A DNA stretch of 35,886 nucleotides from assembly GCA_902571315.1 (NCBI GenBank), contig CACGBM010000006.1, forward strand, positions 1 to 35,886. Reading direction: 5' to 3'. The translations under genes and the position numbers were made by a program. Every line of letters starts with the position of its first letter. The first letter of the stretch is position 1. Source of the DNA: Rhodospirillaceae bacterium. Lineage in GTDB: Bacteria; Pseudomonadota; Alphaproteobacteria; TMED109. Under the pieces are notes generated by a model. The model saw only the letters and a program-made list of their open reading frames with translations. It was not told the DNA's origin and made no database searches. Positions 28,301 to 35,332 of this stretch are shown piece by piece.

Positions 28301-28881
28301 AAAAAGAAGTAAAAACATTAGATCTAGAAGAAAAAGACCTTACCAAAGCAGCAAAAAAACTAGAGAAGGCCATTGAAGAATTAAATAAAGAATCTAGAAG
28401 CAGAATTCTTAATGCCTTTAATGAAATAAATAGTAACTTCTCTAAATTATTTAAAAAACTATTTAGTGGTGGCAAAGCATATCTAGAATTAGTAGACTCT
28501 GATGATCCTTTGCAGGCTGGTTTAGAACTTATGGTATCTCCCCCTGGAAAAAAATTACAAAAGTTATCTTTACTATCAGGAGGAGAGAAGGCTTTGGCAT
28601 CTTTAGCCCTAATTTTTTCAACCTTTATAAATAAAATATCTCCAATTTGTATTTTAGATGAAGTTGATGCCCCTTTAGATGAAGGAAACGTTGAAAAATT
28701 TTGTGAACTGCTTAAAGAGGCTTCTTCAATCTCTAAAAATAGATTCTTAGTTGTTACTCATAATAAAATTACTATGGGCTTTATGAATAAATTATATGGT
28801 GTTACTATGATTGAGCCAGGCAGTTCTAAAATAGTGTCTGTAAATTTAGATGAAGCCGAATCAGTTTATGCTGCAGAATAA
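25390..28881 (+). CDS. smc: Chromosome segregation protein SMC
   Basis: SMC is the ATPase of the bacterial condensin, compacting and segregating the chromosome with ScpA and ScpB. From TTG at 25390 (FISKLRISGFKSF, matching the family start) it has 1163 residues; TTG at 25378 would add four. Walker A GPNGSGKS is at about 32-39, a long coiled coil follows, the hinge lies near 525-617 (AVGDGIEAD to SLWRWDG), then the returning coil, signature LSGGEKALAS near 1062 and Walker B LDEVDAPLDEGN near 1088. ATP-site serine and glycine are intact. Its TAA overlaps the ATG of atpI by one base. Confidence 0.96.
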   Translation: MFISKLRISGFKSFSEDTTISINSGLSGIIGPNGSGKSNVVEAIKWVMGENSSKSLRGSSMNDLIFSGSASKASKNIALVALTLKIDKNILEDNYKKFLKDDVIEVERQANRDIGSTYRINGKDVKAKDIQYLFADFSSGSRSSNIIDQGSIGNLVLQKPIDRRKILDEAAGISGISARKNETNNKLESTKKNLARLNDILFSKKKNLLELQKQSRKAKLYKVAQEESDELKKLLLIAKWKKTKSQLQQFKSQLVAINTELKNKKNQLIKLEEQHKEKSDVINRFNNQKKNIKEKILLLNLDIEKINFEINSKQNDLISLKNLEVQINKNINFQKEILDNSKKRIVEINEEMKSQPDIDNNRDKEKNAKNNLYKLKAKVELEEKKLKNLNFKLNEEKNLVNKFEFEKTMLQKDINEITPIINLYKNQIKDKVILQKSDVEHKKLIDIVKIKKKYLIEINANKKKYIQDIKNINIKIDEINGLIENEDPLIEKYKIIINDLEKKISNYLSLGYKTTKSNILNEVKIQEGYMLAFCLAVGDGIEADNNEKSPVKWSLLNNTEKLMLPKGLDSLSKYIKGPKKLEKLLSQIAIVKNNKEGEKYQKYLKNGQVAVSKEGSLWRWDGLTIIDGKQTFTFKRIESTTKILKLEKNLTQEKNKLLKIENKKFKYKNELQEYDKKLKLSNNLLSDINTKISEVQDFLIDADKKLFIMNNTKSNLDEEIKSLKEEYFKSEKNLIQKREKIKNLETEIAKKSRRVLDVNKLHIKTKSDLEVLKRDSDNWHINFVLEKQKNDTLALRYNKNLEEIKETEKRSASIKETINTLQNDLKDAKEKIILIELNPSHSNNKIKLLNNKITDNDEQLSDLNIELDQLEKNNKEIQQNIIYKSTKYEELKERSIRKDTQIEELTNYLLIEENNIKNDFSINLNEKKYFDDKKYDVDIREVESELKKSKFKIEEYEHINFSAEKDAIELEKEVKTLDLEEKDLTKAAKKLEKAIEELNKESRSRILNAFNEINSNFSKLFKKLFSGGKAYLELVDSDDPLQAGLELMVSPPGKKLQKLSLLSGGEKALASLALIFSTFINKISPICILDEVDAPLDEGNVEKFCELLKEASSISKNRFLVVTHNKITMGFMNKLYGVTMIEPGSSKIVSVNLDEAESVYAAE

Positions 28882-29162
28882 TGAATAAGCTAAAAAAATT
28901 AGAAACAAAAATTAACGATGTGAAAAAATCTAAAATGCATGTAAAACAGCAATATCAAAAACCTGCTTTAAACTATAGTATAGCTATTAATATCTCTATA
29001 GAATTAATAACTGGAATTGGACTAGGAGTTTTTTTAGGCCTAATGATTGATAATTATTTACAAACAAAACCTTTAATGTTTATAATATGTTTTATTTTAG
29101 GAACATTAGTGGGTTTTTATAATATGTTCAAAACTTTAAAAAGATACAAATTTTTTAAATAA
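28881..29162 (+). CDS. atpI: ATP synthase accessory protein AtpI
   Basis: AtpI family proteins help assemble the c-ring and are not part of the mature enzyme. The 93-residue protein has a charged N-terminus and two helices (about 35-56 and 65-84), with GIGLGVFLGLMIDNYL and CFILGTLVGFYNMFK, both AtpZ/AtpI-like features. Its ATG overlaps the smc stop (TAATG), so it starts by reinitiation; it precedes atpB by 12 bases. Confidence 0.9.
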   Translation: MNKLKKLETKINDVKKSKMHVKQQYQKPALNYSIAINISIELITGIGLGVFLGLMIDNYLQTKPLMFIICFILGTLVGFYNMFKTLKRYKFFK

Positions 29163-29174
29163 AGGGATAATAAA

Positions 29175-29912
29175 TTGGCAGCAAATAAAGGGCCTCTACA
29201 TCAATTTGAAATTAATAGCATTTATGATATTAAACTCTATAATACTGATATTTCATTTACGAATTCCGCTTTATCAATGTTAATTGCCATCACTTTAGCT
29301 AGTTTAATATTTTATATTGGGTCTAAAAAAAATGGTTCGGCTCCTAATAGAATTCAAATTTTAGTAGAAATGTCATATGATTTCATAGCAAATATGGTTA
29401 AAGATAACGTAGGTAATGGCGGAAAACCTTATTTTCCATTTATTTTTACATTATTTTTATTTATTTTGTTTGGAAATGTGTTAGGAATGGTGCCTTATAA
29501 CTTCACTTACACAAGTCATATAATTGTTACATTTGGACTTGCTGGATTCATTTTTTTGGGAGTAACTGCAATAGGTATTATAAAACATAAAATTAATTTT
29601 TTAAAATTTTTCGTACCTAGTGGAGTACCTATAGCACTATTACCAATTTTAATTCCAATTGAAATAATTTCTTATTTAGTTCGACCTGTAAGTTTAAGTT
29701 TAAGACTGTTTGCAAATATGATGGCTGGACATACTATGTTAAAAGTTTTTGCCTCTTTCATTGTGCTTTTGGGAATTTTAGGGGGATGGGCTCCCTTATC
29801 TTTAGTGGTAGTGTTGACAGGATTTGAAATTATGATAGCAGTATTACAGGCTTATGTATTTACAATTTTGTGTTGTTTATATTTAAATGATGCATTAAAT
29901 TTACACCATTAA
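29175..29912 (+). CDS. atpB: F0 ATP synthase subunit a
   Basis: Subunit a forms the proton half-channels. The 245-residue protein starts at TTG 29175, six bases after AAAGGG, with the N-terminal [12 protein letters not shown] typical of alphaproteobacteria. It has several helices and the stator-arginine block [17 protein letters not shown], followed by a last helix ending [20 protein letters not shown]. No residues of the channel region appear missing. It is 19 bases upstream of atpE, which has AAAGGA ahead of its ATG. Confidence 0.95.
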   Translation: MAANKGPLHQFEINSIYDIKLYNTDISFTNSALSMLIAITLASLIFYIGSKKNGSAPNRIQILVEMSYDFIANMVKDNVGNGGKPYFPFIFTLFLFILFGNVLGMVPYNFTYTSHIIVTFGLAGFIFLGVTAIGIIKHKINFLKFFVPSGVPIALLPILIPIEIISYLVRPVSLSLRLFANMMAGHTMLKVFASFIVLLGILGGWAPLSLVVVLTGFEIMIAVLQAYVFTILCCLYLNDALNLHH

Positions 29913-29931
29913 CAATAGAAAGGAAACTAAA

Positions 29932-30159
29932 ATGGAAGTTGAAGCAGCAAAATTAATAGGAGCAGGTCTTGCAACAATAGCATTAGCAGGAGCTGGTATA
30001 GGAATAGGTAATATATTTGCAAGTTATGTATCAGCAGCAATAAGAAACCCATCTGCAGCACCAAAAGTATTTGGTAATGTTTTATTAGGCTTTGCATTAA
30101 CTGAAGCTATTGCTTTATTCGCATTATTAATTGCATTTCTAATATTATTTGCTTTTTAA
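29932..30159 (+). CDS. atpE: F0 ATP synthase subunit c
   Basis: Subunit c forms the rotating ring. The 75-residue protein has two glycine-rich helices joined by the polar loop RNPSAAP at 38-44; the ion-binding carboxylate is E58 in [11 protein letters not shown]. The first helix has [10 protein letters not shown] see no sign of a sodium-binding Gln-x3-Glu pattern in full, so a proton ring is the likely reading. AAAGGA stands nine bases before its ATG. Confidence 0.97.
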   Translation: MEVEAAKLIGAGLATIALAGAGIGIGNIFASYVSAAIRNPSAAPKVFGNVLLGFALTEAIALFALLIAFLILFAF

Positions 30160-30170
30160 ATAAATAATAA

Positions 30171-30749
30171 ATGAAGATTGCTCAGATTATAAAAGGCAAA
30201 TTGCCGTTTTTTATCTTTATATCACTAACTAGTAATTGCTTAGCAGCTGAGGGTATGCCGCAATTTAATGCAAAAAGTTTCAGTTCTCAAATTTTTTGGT
30301 TAGCGCTTACATTTACTACTCTTTATATCATAATAAATTATCTTATACTGCCAAGAATTAGAGAAAATATAAGGCTAAGAAAAAATAAAATAGCTAATGA
30401 TTTGGAAAGAGCTGAAAATATTAAATTAGAAGTAGAAAATATGATATCTCAGTCAAATGTCAAACTTGAAGAGGCAAGAAATCGCGTAAAAAAAATAATC
30501 AAAGACTCTTTATTGAGATCTAGTAAAGAATACGATAATCAAGTTGAGACTATAAAAAAACAAATTACTATAAAACAATTAGAAACTGAAAAAGAAATAG
30601 CTGCATATAAAAAAAATATAGAAAAAGATATAGAAAAGTTAGTAGTATCTCTAAGTGCTATTATTTTAAATAGATTAAATTATAGTAAATTGACTCCTAG
30701 AGAACTAGAAGAAGAATTATTAAAATTTAATATGAGCAATAATGTTTAA
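30171..30749 (+). CDS. atpF': F0 ATP synthase subunit b' (peripheral stalk)
   Basis: The 192-residue protein is the divergent b' of alphaproteobacteria and cyanobacteria, pairing with b in the peripheral stalk. It has a signal-like hydrophobic start, the block AEGMPQFNAKSFSSQIFWLALTF, a membrane helix at about 41-60, PRIRENIRLRKNKIANDLERAE, then a long charged coiled coil. The start ATG has only a weak ribosome site, and its end overlaps atpF by 8 bases. Confidence 0.92.
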   Translation: MKIAQIIKGKLPFFIFISLTSNCLAAEGMPQFNAKSFSSQIFWLALTFTTLYIIINYLILPRIRENIRLRKNKIANDLERAENIKLEVENMISQSNVKLEEARNRVKKIIKDSLLRSSKEYDNQVETIKKQITIKQLETEKEIAAYKKNIEKDIEKLVVSLSAIILNRLNYSKLTPRELEEELLKFNMSNNV

Positions 30750-31260
30750 TATAATAAATCCAAATGACCCTCAGCTGTGGGTAGCGGTATCATTTCTGCT
30801 ATTTTTCATAATTTTTGGCAGTTTCATATGGAAAAAATTATCAGCTTTTTTGGACAATAAAATTAATGATATCAGTAATGAAATTCTTACGGCCAATAAT
30901 TTACATCAAGAGGCAAAAAACCTGCTTTCAGAAGAAATAAAAAAGTATCAAGGGCTAGACACTGAAATAAGCAACATTATAGATGAAGGTAAACTTAAAG
31001 CTCAAAACCTTTATAATGAAAGCAAAGAAAAAGTTAATACAGAAATTGAAAAACTTGAAAAATCTTCTGCCGAAAAAATAAATTATTTAGAAAATCAAGC
31101 AATGAAAGAGATTCAAATTAAGATCTCAGAAAACGCAATAAATTTAACTGAAAAATTCCTTGAAAAAAGTCTTAATGAAGAAAATTATAATGAAATTATT
31201 AATAACTCCATTAAAGAGGTAGATGCAGCATTAACGAAAAAAAACAAGTTTATTCACTAG
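30742..31260 (+). CDS. atpF: F0 ATP synthase subunit b (peripheral stalk)
   Basis: Subunit b, 172 residues: an N-terminal helix (VAVSFLLFFIIFGSFIWKKL) then about 140 residues of charged coiled coil. DPQLWVAVSF near the start is typical. Together with atpI, atpB, atpE and atpF' this is a complete F0 set; the F1 genes (atpHAGDC) are elsewhere, as is usual in alphaproteobacteria. Its 3' end overlaps the convergent dadA gene by 11 bases. Confidence 0.93.
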   Translation: MFNIINPNDPQLWVAVSFLLFFIIFGSFIWKKLSAFLDNKINDISNEILTANNLHQEAKNLLSEEIKKYQGLDTEISNIIDEGKLKAQNLYNESKEKVNTEIEKLEKSSAEKINYLENQAMKEIQIKISENAINLTEKFLEKSLNEENYNEIINNSIKEVDAALTKKNKFIH

Positions 31261-32407
31261 TGAAACTATTAACAACATTGTTTGCAGTATAAGCGCTTAG
31301 TGTCCATCCTAAGTGTCCATGTCCAGTGTTAAGCCAAACTTTATTTTCTTTACTTCTCTTATAGATAGGTAACATATTAGGTGTCATTGGTCTAAGCCCC
31401 GCCCATGGTTTAATGTCCTTAGTATTAATATTTGGAAACATTTTATTGCACCAAGCAATAAGAGGCCTTATTCTTTTTTGAATAATGTCTAAGTTATAAC
31501 CATTTAATTCAGCAAGCCCTGCAATCCTTAATCTTTTTTCACCTAGACGTGAACAAACTATTTTTTTTTCATCATCCAGCAAACTCACTTTAGGAGCATA
31601 TGGTCCAGGATTATTTACTGTTATAGAATAACCTTTTACAGGATAAATATTTAGAAACTCTCCAATACTTTTAGCTAAATTTTTAGATCCTACGCCCGCG
31701 CAAAGAAATAACCTGTCATATTTTTTCAATTCTACTTTTAAATCTGTTACTTCTTTATTTATTAATTTAATTTTATTTTCTTTTAATAGCTTAGCCGCTA
31801 AGTTATTACAAAAACTGTGTATATCTCCTGATTTATCTGATTCAGTAAAAAAAATACTATCAAATTTTTTACCCACCAGAGACGACTCAAGTGCATAGAG
31901 TTCGTCATGGGTTATCCTAATTCTTTTTAAACCGGCTTTTTGATAAAGTTTATTAATATCTAAAGCATGTTCAGTTTGTTTTTTATTAAAATAAAAATGT
32001 AATATTCCTTTATTATATAAATCAAACTTAATTTTTTCTTTTTTAGCAATTTTTTCATATAAAATGACACTTTCAATAGCCATTTTACAAATTTGATGGG
32101 TAATTTTATTTTTATATTTTATTGCAAAAATAAAATTCATTAACCAATTTATTTTACTTAAACTTATTTTTGGGTTTAAAATTACAGATGAATTGTTAGA
32201 AAATAAACTTTTAATACCATATAAAGTATTATTCCAGCTATTCCAAGCTTCAGAATTGCTGGCTGAAAGTTGTCCACCGTTAGCATAGCTTGTAGCCATT
32301 GCTGGATACCTTCTTGATTCAATTAGATCTACCTTGAATCCTTTTTGCGTTAGAAAATAAGCAGTTGTTACACCAGTAATACCGGCTCCTATTACTGCGA
32401 TTTTCAT
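31250..32407 (-). CDS. dadA: D-amino acid dehydrogenase (DadA-like)
   Basis: DadA-type enzymes oxidise D-amino acids and pass electrons to the respiratory chain. The 385-residue FAD protein starts at ATG 32405-32407 with GAGITGVTTAYFL at 7-19, ESRRYPAMATSYANGGQLSAS (about 30-50), YPVKGYSITVN, and a C-terminal WAGLRPMTPNMLPIYKRS with NTGHGHLGWTLS. These match DadA closely, although other D-amino-acid or glycine oxidase-like substrates are possible. No alanine racemase is next to it. The lipoprotein gene ends 15 bases upstream. Confidence 0.88.
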   Translation of the reverse strand: MKIAVIGAGITGVTTAYFLTQKGFKVDLIESRRYPAMATSYANGGQLSASNSEAWNSWNNTLYGIKSLFSNNSSVILNPKISLSKINWLMNFIFAIKYKNKITHQICKMAIESVILYEKIAKKEKIKFDLYNKGILHFYFNKKQTEHALDINKLYQKAGLKRIRITHDELYALESSLVGKKFDSIFFTESDKSGDIHSFCNNLAAKLLKENKIKLINKEVTDLKVELKKYDRLFLCAGVGSKNLAKSIGEFLNIYPVKGYSITVNNPGPYAPKVSLLDDEKKIVCSRLGEKRLRIAGLAELNGYNLDIIQKRIRPLIAWCNKMFPNINTKDIKPWAGLRPMTPNMLPIYKRSKENKVWLNTGHGHLGWTLSAYTANNVVNSFTSE

Positions 32408-32422
32408 ATGCCCTCGCAGAGT

Positions 32423-32929
32423 TTACTGTAATCCAAAATATATAAATAAATTTTCATTGCTCTCATATTTAAATCTAAACTTTTTTTTGTTTACTAAAAA
32501 ATTATCTTCTCTATCCCTAACGTTTATATTAGATTTCATTTTAGCTAAAACTGTTTCACTCTCTATATCTATAATTGCTATATATATATTGGGTAGTTTT
32601 AAATCCTTGCTTTTAATTTTTTTACTAGTTTTCAATTCCATTTTTGCTTTATATTGTATTACAATATTAAATGAATTCAGTTCATTTGCTTCTATAATTC
32701 TACAAGCCATTTCTATTTTTTTAATATTTAGAATATACTTTTTACCAGATATATATTTTGCAGTTTTAGAAGGGATTTTAGTTGCTGGACAGTTGTTTTT
32801 GTTTAAATTAGGTTCACTTAATTTAATACTCTTTTTTTCATTTTCGTTGTCTAGTATTGAACATGATGATAACAATATTATTAAAAAAAATAAGAAAGGA
32901 TATATAAGTTTTATTAAAAATAATTTCAT
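32423..32929 (-). CDS. Hypothetical lipoprotein, alphaproteobacterial family
   Basis: From ATG 32927-32929 the protein has 168 residues. A signal peptide runs to a lipobox LLSS-C23, so Lgt should lipidate it. The mature part has a CPATKIPS motif, AYISGKKYILNIKKIEMACRI, and several beta strands (FNIVIQYKAKMEL, PNIYIAIIDIE, ETVLAKMKSNI). This C-P-x-x-x-I and later A-C pattern resembles a conserved uncharacterised alphaproteobacterial lipoprotein family I recall, with two cysteines that could pair. An upstream ATG at 32947 adds six residues. A plus-strand open frame covers the same bases but has no family features. Confidence 0.75.
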   Translation of the reverse strand: MKLFLIKLIYPFLFFLIILLSSCSILDNENEKKSIKLSEPNLNKNNCPATKIPSKTAKYISGKKYILNIKKIEMACRIIEANELNSFNIVIQYKAKMELKTSKKIKSKDLKLPNIYIAIIDIESETVLAKMKSNINVRDREDNFLVNKKKFRFKYESNENLFIYFGLQ

Positions 32930-32988
32930 ATTAAAGATGTCTAGCATATCATAATCAATTATATATAGTAGTAAAGGTTAAAATAAAT

Positions 32989-33414
32989 ATGATAAATAAA
33001 ATAATTATTTATACAGACGGTGCTTGCAAAGGAAACCCTGGTCCTGGAGGGTGGGGAGTGGTAATAATTGAAAATAATATTGAAACTGAACTTTATGGAA
33101 AAGAAATAAATACAACTAATAACATAATGGAAATGACTGCTGCTATTAAAGGCTTACAGTTTTTCAAACTAAAAAGAAATATAACCTTATACACTGATAG
33201 TAATTATTTGAAATTAGGCATTACAAAGTGGATAAATGGATGGAAAAGAAATAATTGGATAAATAGTAAAAAAGAACAAGTTAAAAACAAGTCATATTGG
33301 ATAACCTTAGATAAATTGAATAACCTTCATAATATTGAGTGGAAGTGGGTTAAAGCTCACAGTGGTGATAAGTATAATGAAAGAGCCGATAAATTAGCTA
33401 CCACTGCTATTTAG
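32989..33414 (+). CDS. rnhA: Ribonuclease HI
   Basis: RNase HI degrades the RNA of RNA-DNA hybrids. The 141-residue protein keeps the catalytic positions of the E. coli enzyme exactly: D10, E48, D70 and D134, with H124 in KWVKAHSGDK. TDGACKGNPGPGGWG opens the fold and the basic protrusion (KWINGWKRNNW, INSKKEQVKN) is present. It ends 8 bases inside the convergent dsbD-like gene. AAAGG is 12 bases from the ATG, a little far. Confidence 0.97.
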   Translation: MINKIIIYTDGACKGNPGPGGWGVVIIENNIETELYGKEINTTNNIMEMTAAIKGLQFFKLKRNITLYTDSNYLKLGITKWINGWKRNNWINSKKEQVKNKSYWITLDKLNNLHNIEWKWVKAHSGDKYNERADKLATTAI

Positions 33415-35302
33415 AATCAATATACTCTTCTATAGCTTTTTTAATTTGATTTTTTGTTAAAATCTCACTAAAGATAAATCCATCGGGTATTTTAGGAGTA
33501 TAAAGGATATTAAAAGGAATACCATACCTATTGTAAGACTTCAAGAACTCTGAAATACTATCATTTCTGTTTGTCCAATCTGCTCTGAGTGTTTTAATAC
33601 CTTTATTTTCAAATAGTTTTTTTATTACTTTTTGATCTAATACTAACTTTTTATTTACCGCACATGATAAACACCATTCTGCAGTGACATCTACAAAAAC
33701 ACTTTGGTTTTCATTTAGATATTCATTTATTTTAGATGTATTGAATTCTTCCCAATTATCATTAACACTTTTTTTAGTACTAAATAGAATATTTATCAAC
33801 CATAAAACTGTTAAAGTTAATAAAAAAGCAAAAAAATACTTTAAATAAGCAAACCATTTTCCTGGTTTTGGAAAAAAATTAATTATATTGGGATAAATTA
33901 TAAAAATTAAGTAAGGTGTAGATTTTCCTATACCCATAAATAAAAATATTAATATTGAAAATAAAATATTTTGTGTAAGAGCTACAGAAATCGCAGTGCC
34001 TACAAAAGGAGCCGTACAGGGTGTGGCTAAAACTGTACTAAGTATACCTGTAAAGTAGTTTTTAATATAAATATTTGAATTATCATTAAACTTATTATTA
34101 TGTGAGATATTATTAAATATTCTTGGTAATTTTATTTCAAAAAAACCTAATAAATTTAATATAAATAAAATAAGCAAAAATATAATAAATAAAATAAAAG
34201 TAGGGCTTTGAAACTGCATGCCCCAACCAACATTTTTTCCTAAATACCTCAAAATTGAGGTAATTGTTGCAAATAGCAAAAAAGTACTAATAATTCCTAA
34301 CACAATAGAAATACTACCTAGTTTAACTTTTAAACTATTTTTTGTTTGTAACTCTTGTATAAAGCTATTAATTTTTAATCCTAAAACAGGCAGTACGCAT
34401 GGCATAAAATTTAAAATAATCCCTCCAATAAATGAAAAAAATAAAATTAATAGCAAATTATAATTTGCAATATTATTTTTAATAATATGGTTTGTGGTAT
34501 TCCAATAATAGTATTCGTTATTAATTTTTATAAAAACCTTAGACTCACTTAAAATATTACCTTCAAGGTTTGTACCTTTTAAATAAAAAAAAATTTTTTT
34601 TTTATTTTCTTCTGTTTTTAAAAATCTTGTAGTTCCTAGACTATTATTATGGACAAAAATAAAATTCTTATTTTTATTATCCAAAACATTTTTAGTATTT
34701 TTTTTATCCAGTTCTACAATCATATTTTTAGACTTAATTGTAATATTATTACCTTCTAAGATTTTTGATAACTTTATATCTTTAGGTACGATCGCTTCAT
34801 AAATTTTAATTTTTTCAACTTTTTCAAAATCTAAATAATCTTCAGACTCTAAATTTACAATAAATTTTTTACTTACAGGTATACATATTTCTTTACAGAT
34901 CTGGAAATCTAATAAAAATTTAATCTTTTTAGTTTCCGATTGGGGTAAATCATAAAAAATAATTTCTGTGGGTAAAATAATATTATTGTAATAAACTCTA
35001 GAAGTTAAATTTATTTCTTCTTCATAAAGTTCATTAGGGAATGGCCAGCTTATATTTATTTTATTTTTTTTACTGCCTTCTACAATTTGTAAATCTGCTC
35101 CTAAACCTACATCACCAGGATATTGGAAATAAACTTTCCAATCTTTATCTAATAAAAACTCTAAACCTAATTTTATTTTATTCTTATTTTTTTCAGCTAA
35201 AAATATATTTACCTTATTATTTTCAGAATCATAAATATTTATATCAAAAGATATACAATGAGTTATAAAAAAAAATATCAATGCAGAAAATAATTTTAAC
35301 AT
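33407..35302 (-). CDS. dsbD: DsbD-like protein-disulfide reductase
   Basis: This 631-residue membrane protein moves reducing power from the cytoplasm to the periplasm. Three parts are seen: a signal peptide and a beta-rich N-terminal periplasmic domain with a C-x3-C (CKEICIPV), a membrane domain with eight or so helices and the exchange cysteines in MPCVLPVLGLK and ATPCTAPFVGTAI, and a C-terminal thioredoxin domain with W-C544-LS-C547. GIPFNILYTP holds the cis-proline. The N-terminal domain is of the ScsB/DsbD type. A stretch of nine A then ten T lies within the gene at 34585-34603. No terminator is visible. Confidence 0.91.
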   Translation of the reverse strand: MLKLFSALIFFFITHCISFDINIYDSENNKVNIFLAEKNKNKIKLGLEFLLDKDWKVYFQYPGDVGLGADLQIVEGSKKNKINISWPFPNELYEEEINLTSRVYYNNIILPTEIIFYDLPQSETKKIKFLLDFQICKEICIPVSKKFIVNLESEDYLDFEKVEKIKIYEAIVPKDIKLSKILEGNNITIKSKNMIVELDKKNTKNVLDNKNKNFIFVHNNSLGTTRFLKTEENKKKIFFYLKGTNLEGNILSESKVFIKINNEYYYWNTTNHIIKNNIANYNLLLILFFSFIGGIILNFMPCVLPVLGLKINSFIQELQTKNSLKVKLGSISIVLGIISTFLLFATITSILRYLGKNVGWGMQFQSPTFILFIIFLLILFILNLLGFFEIKLPRIFNNISHNNKFNDNSNIYIKNYFTGILSTVLATPCTAPFVGTAISVALTQNILFSILIFLFMGIGKSTPYLIFIIYPNIINFFPKPGKWFAYLKYFFAFLLTLTVLWLINILFSTKKSVNDNWEEFNTSKINEYLNENQSVFVDVTAEWCLSCAVNKKLVLDQKVIKKLFENKGIKTLRADWTNRNDSISEFLKSYNRYGIPFNILYTPKIPDGFIFSEILTKNQIKKAIEEYIDSK

Positions 35303-35332
35303 CTGTTATATTATAATATAAATATTATAAAA
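35303..35332. promoter_or_regulatory. Divergent control region between dsbD-like gene and yqgE
   Basis: Only 30 bases separate the two start codons. TATAAT occurs at 35312-35317 for yqgE and on the other strand at 35310-35315 for the DsbD-like gene, overlapping. Any -35 boxes would fall inside the coding sequences; none is convincing. Confidence 0.25.

Noticed and set aside
26451-28475. Four reverse-strand open frames within smc
   Set aside because: They are shadows of the coiled coil, giving S/F/L-rich products with no motifs; the SMC frame is complete.
32457-32954. Plus-strand open frame of 165 codons over the lipoprotein gene
   Set aside because: It is hydrophobic low-complexity sequence mirroring the lysine-rich minus-strand protein; the minus strand has a signal peptide, lipobox and CP motif.
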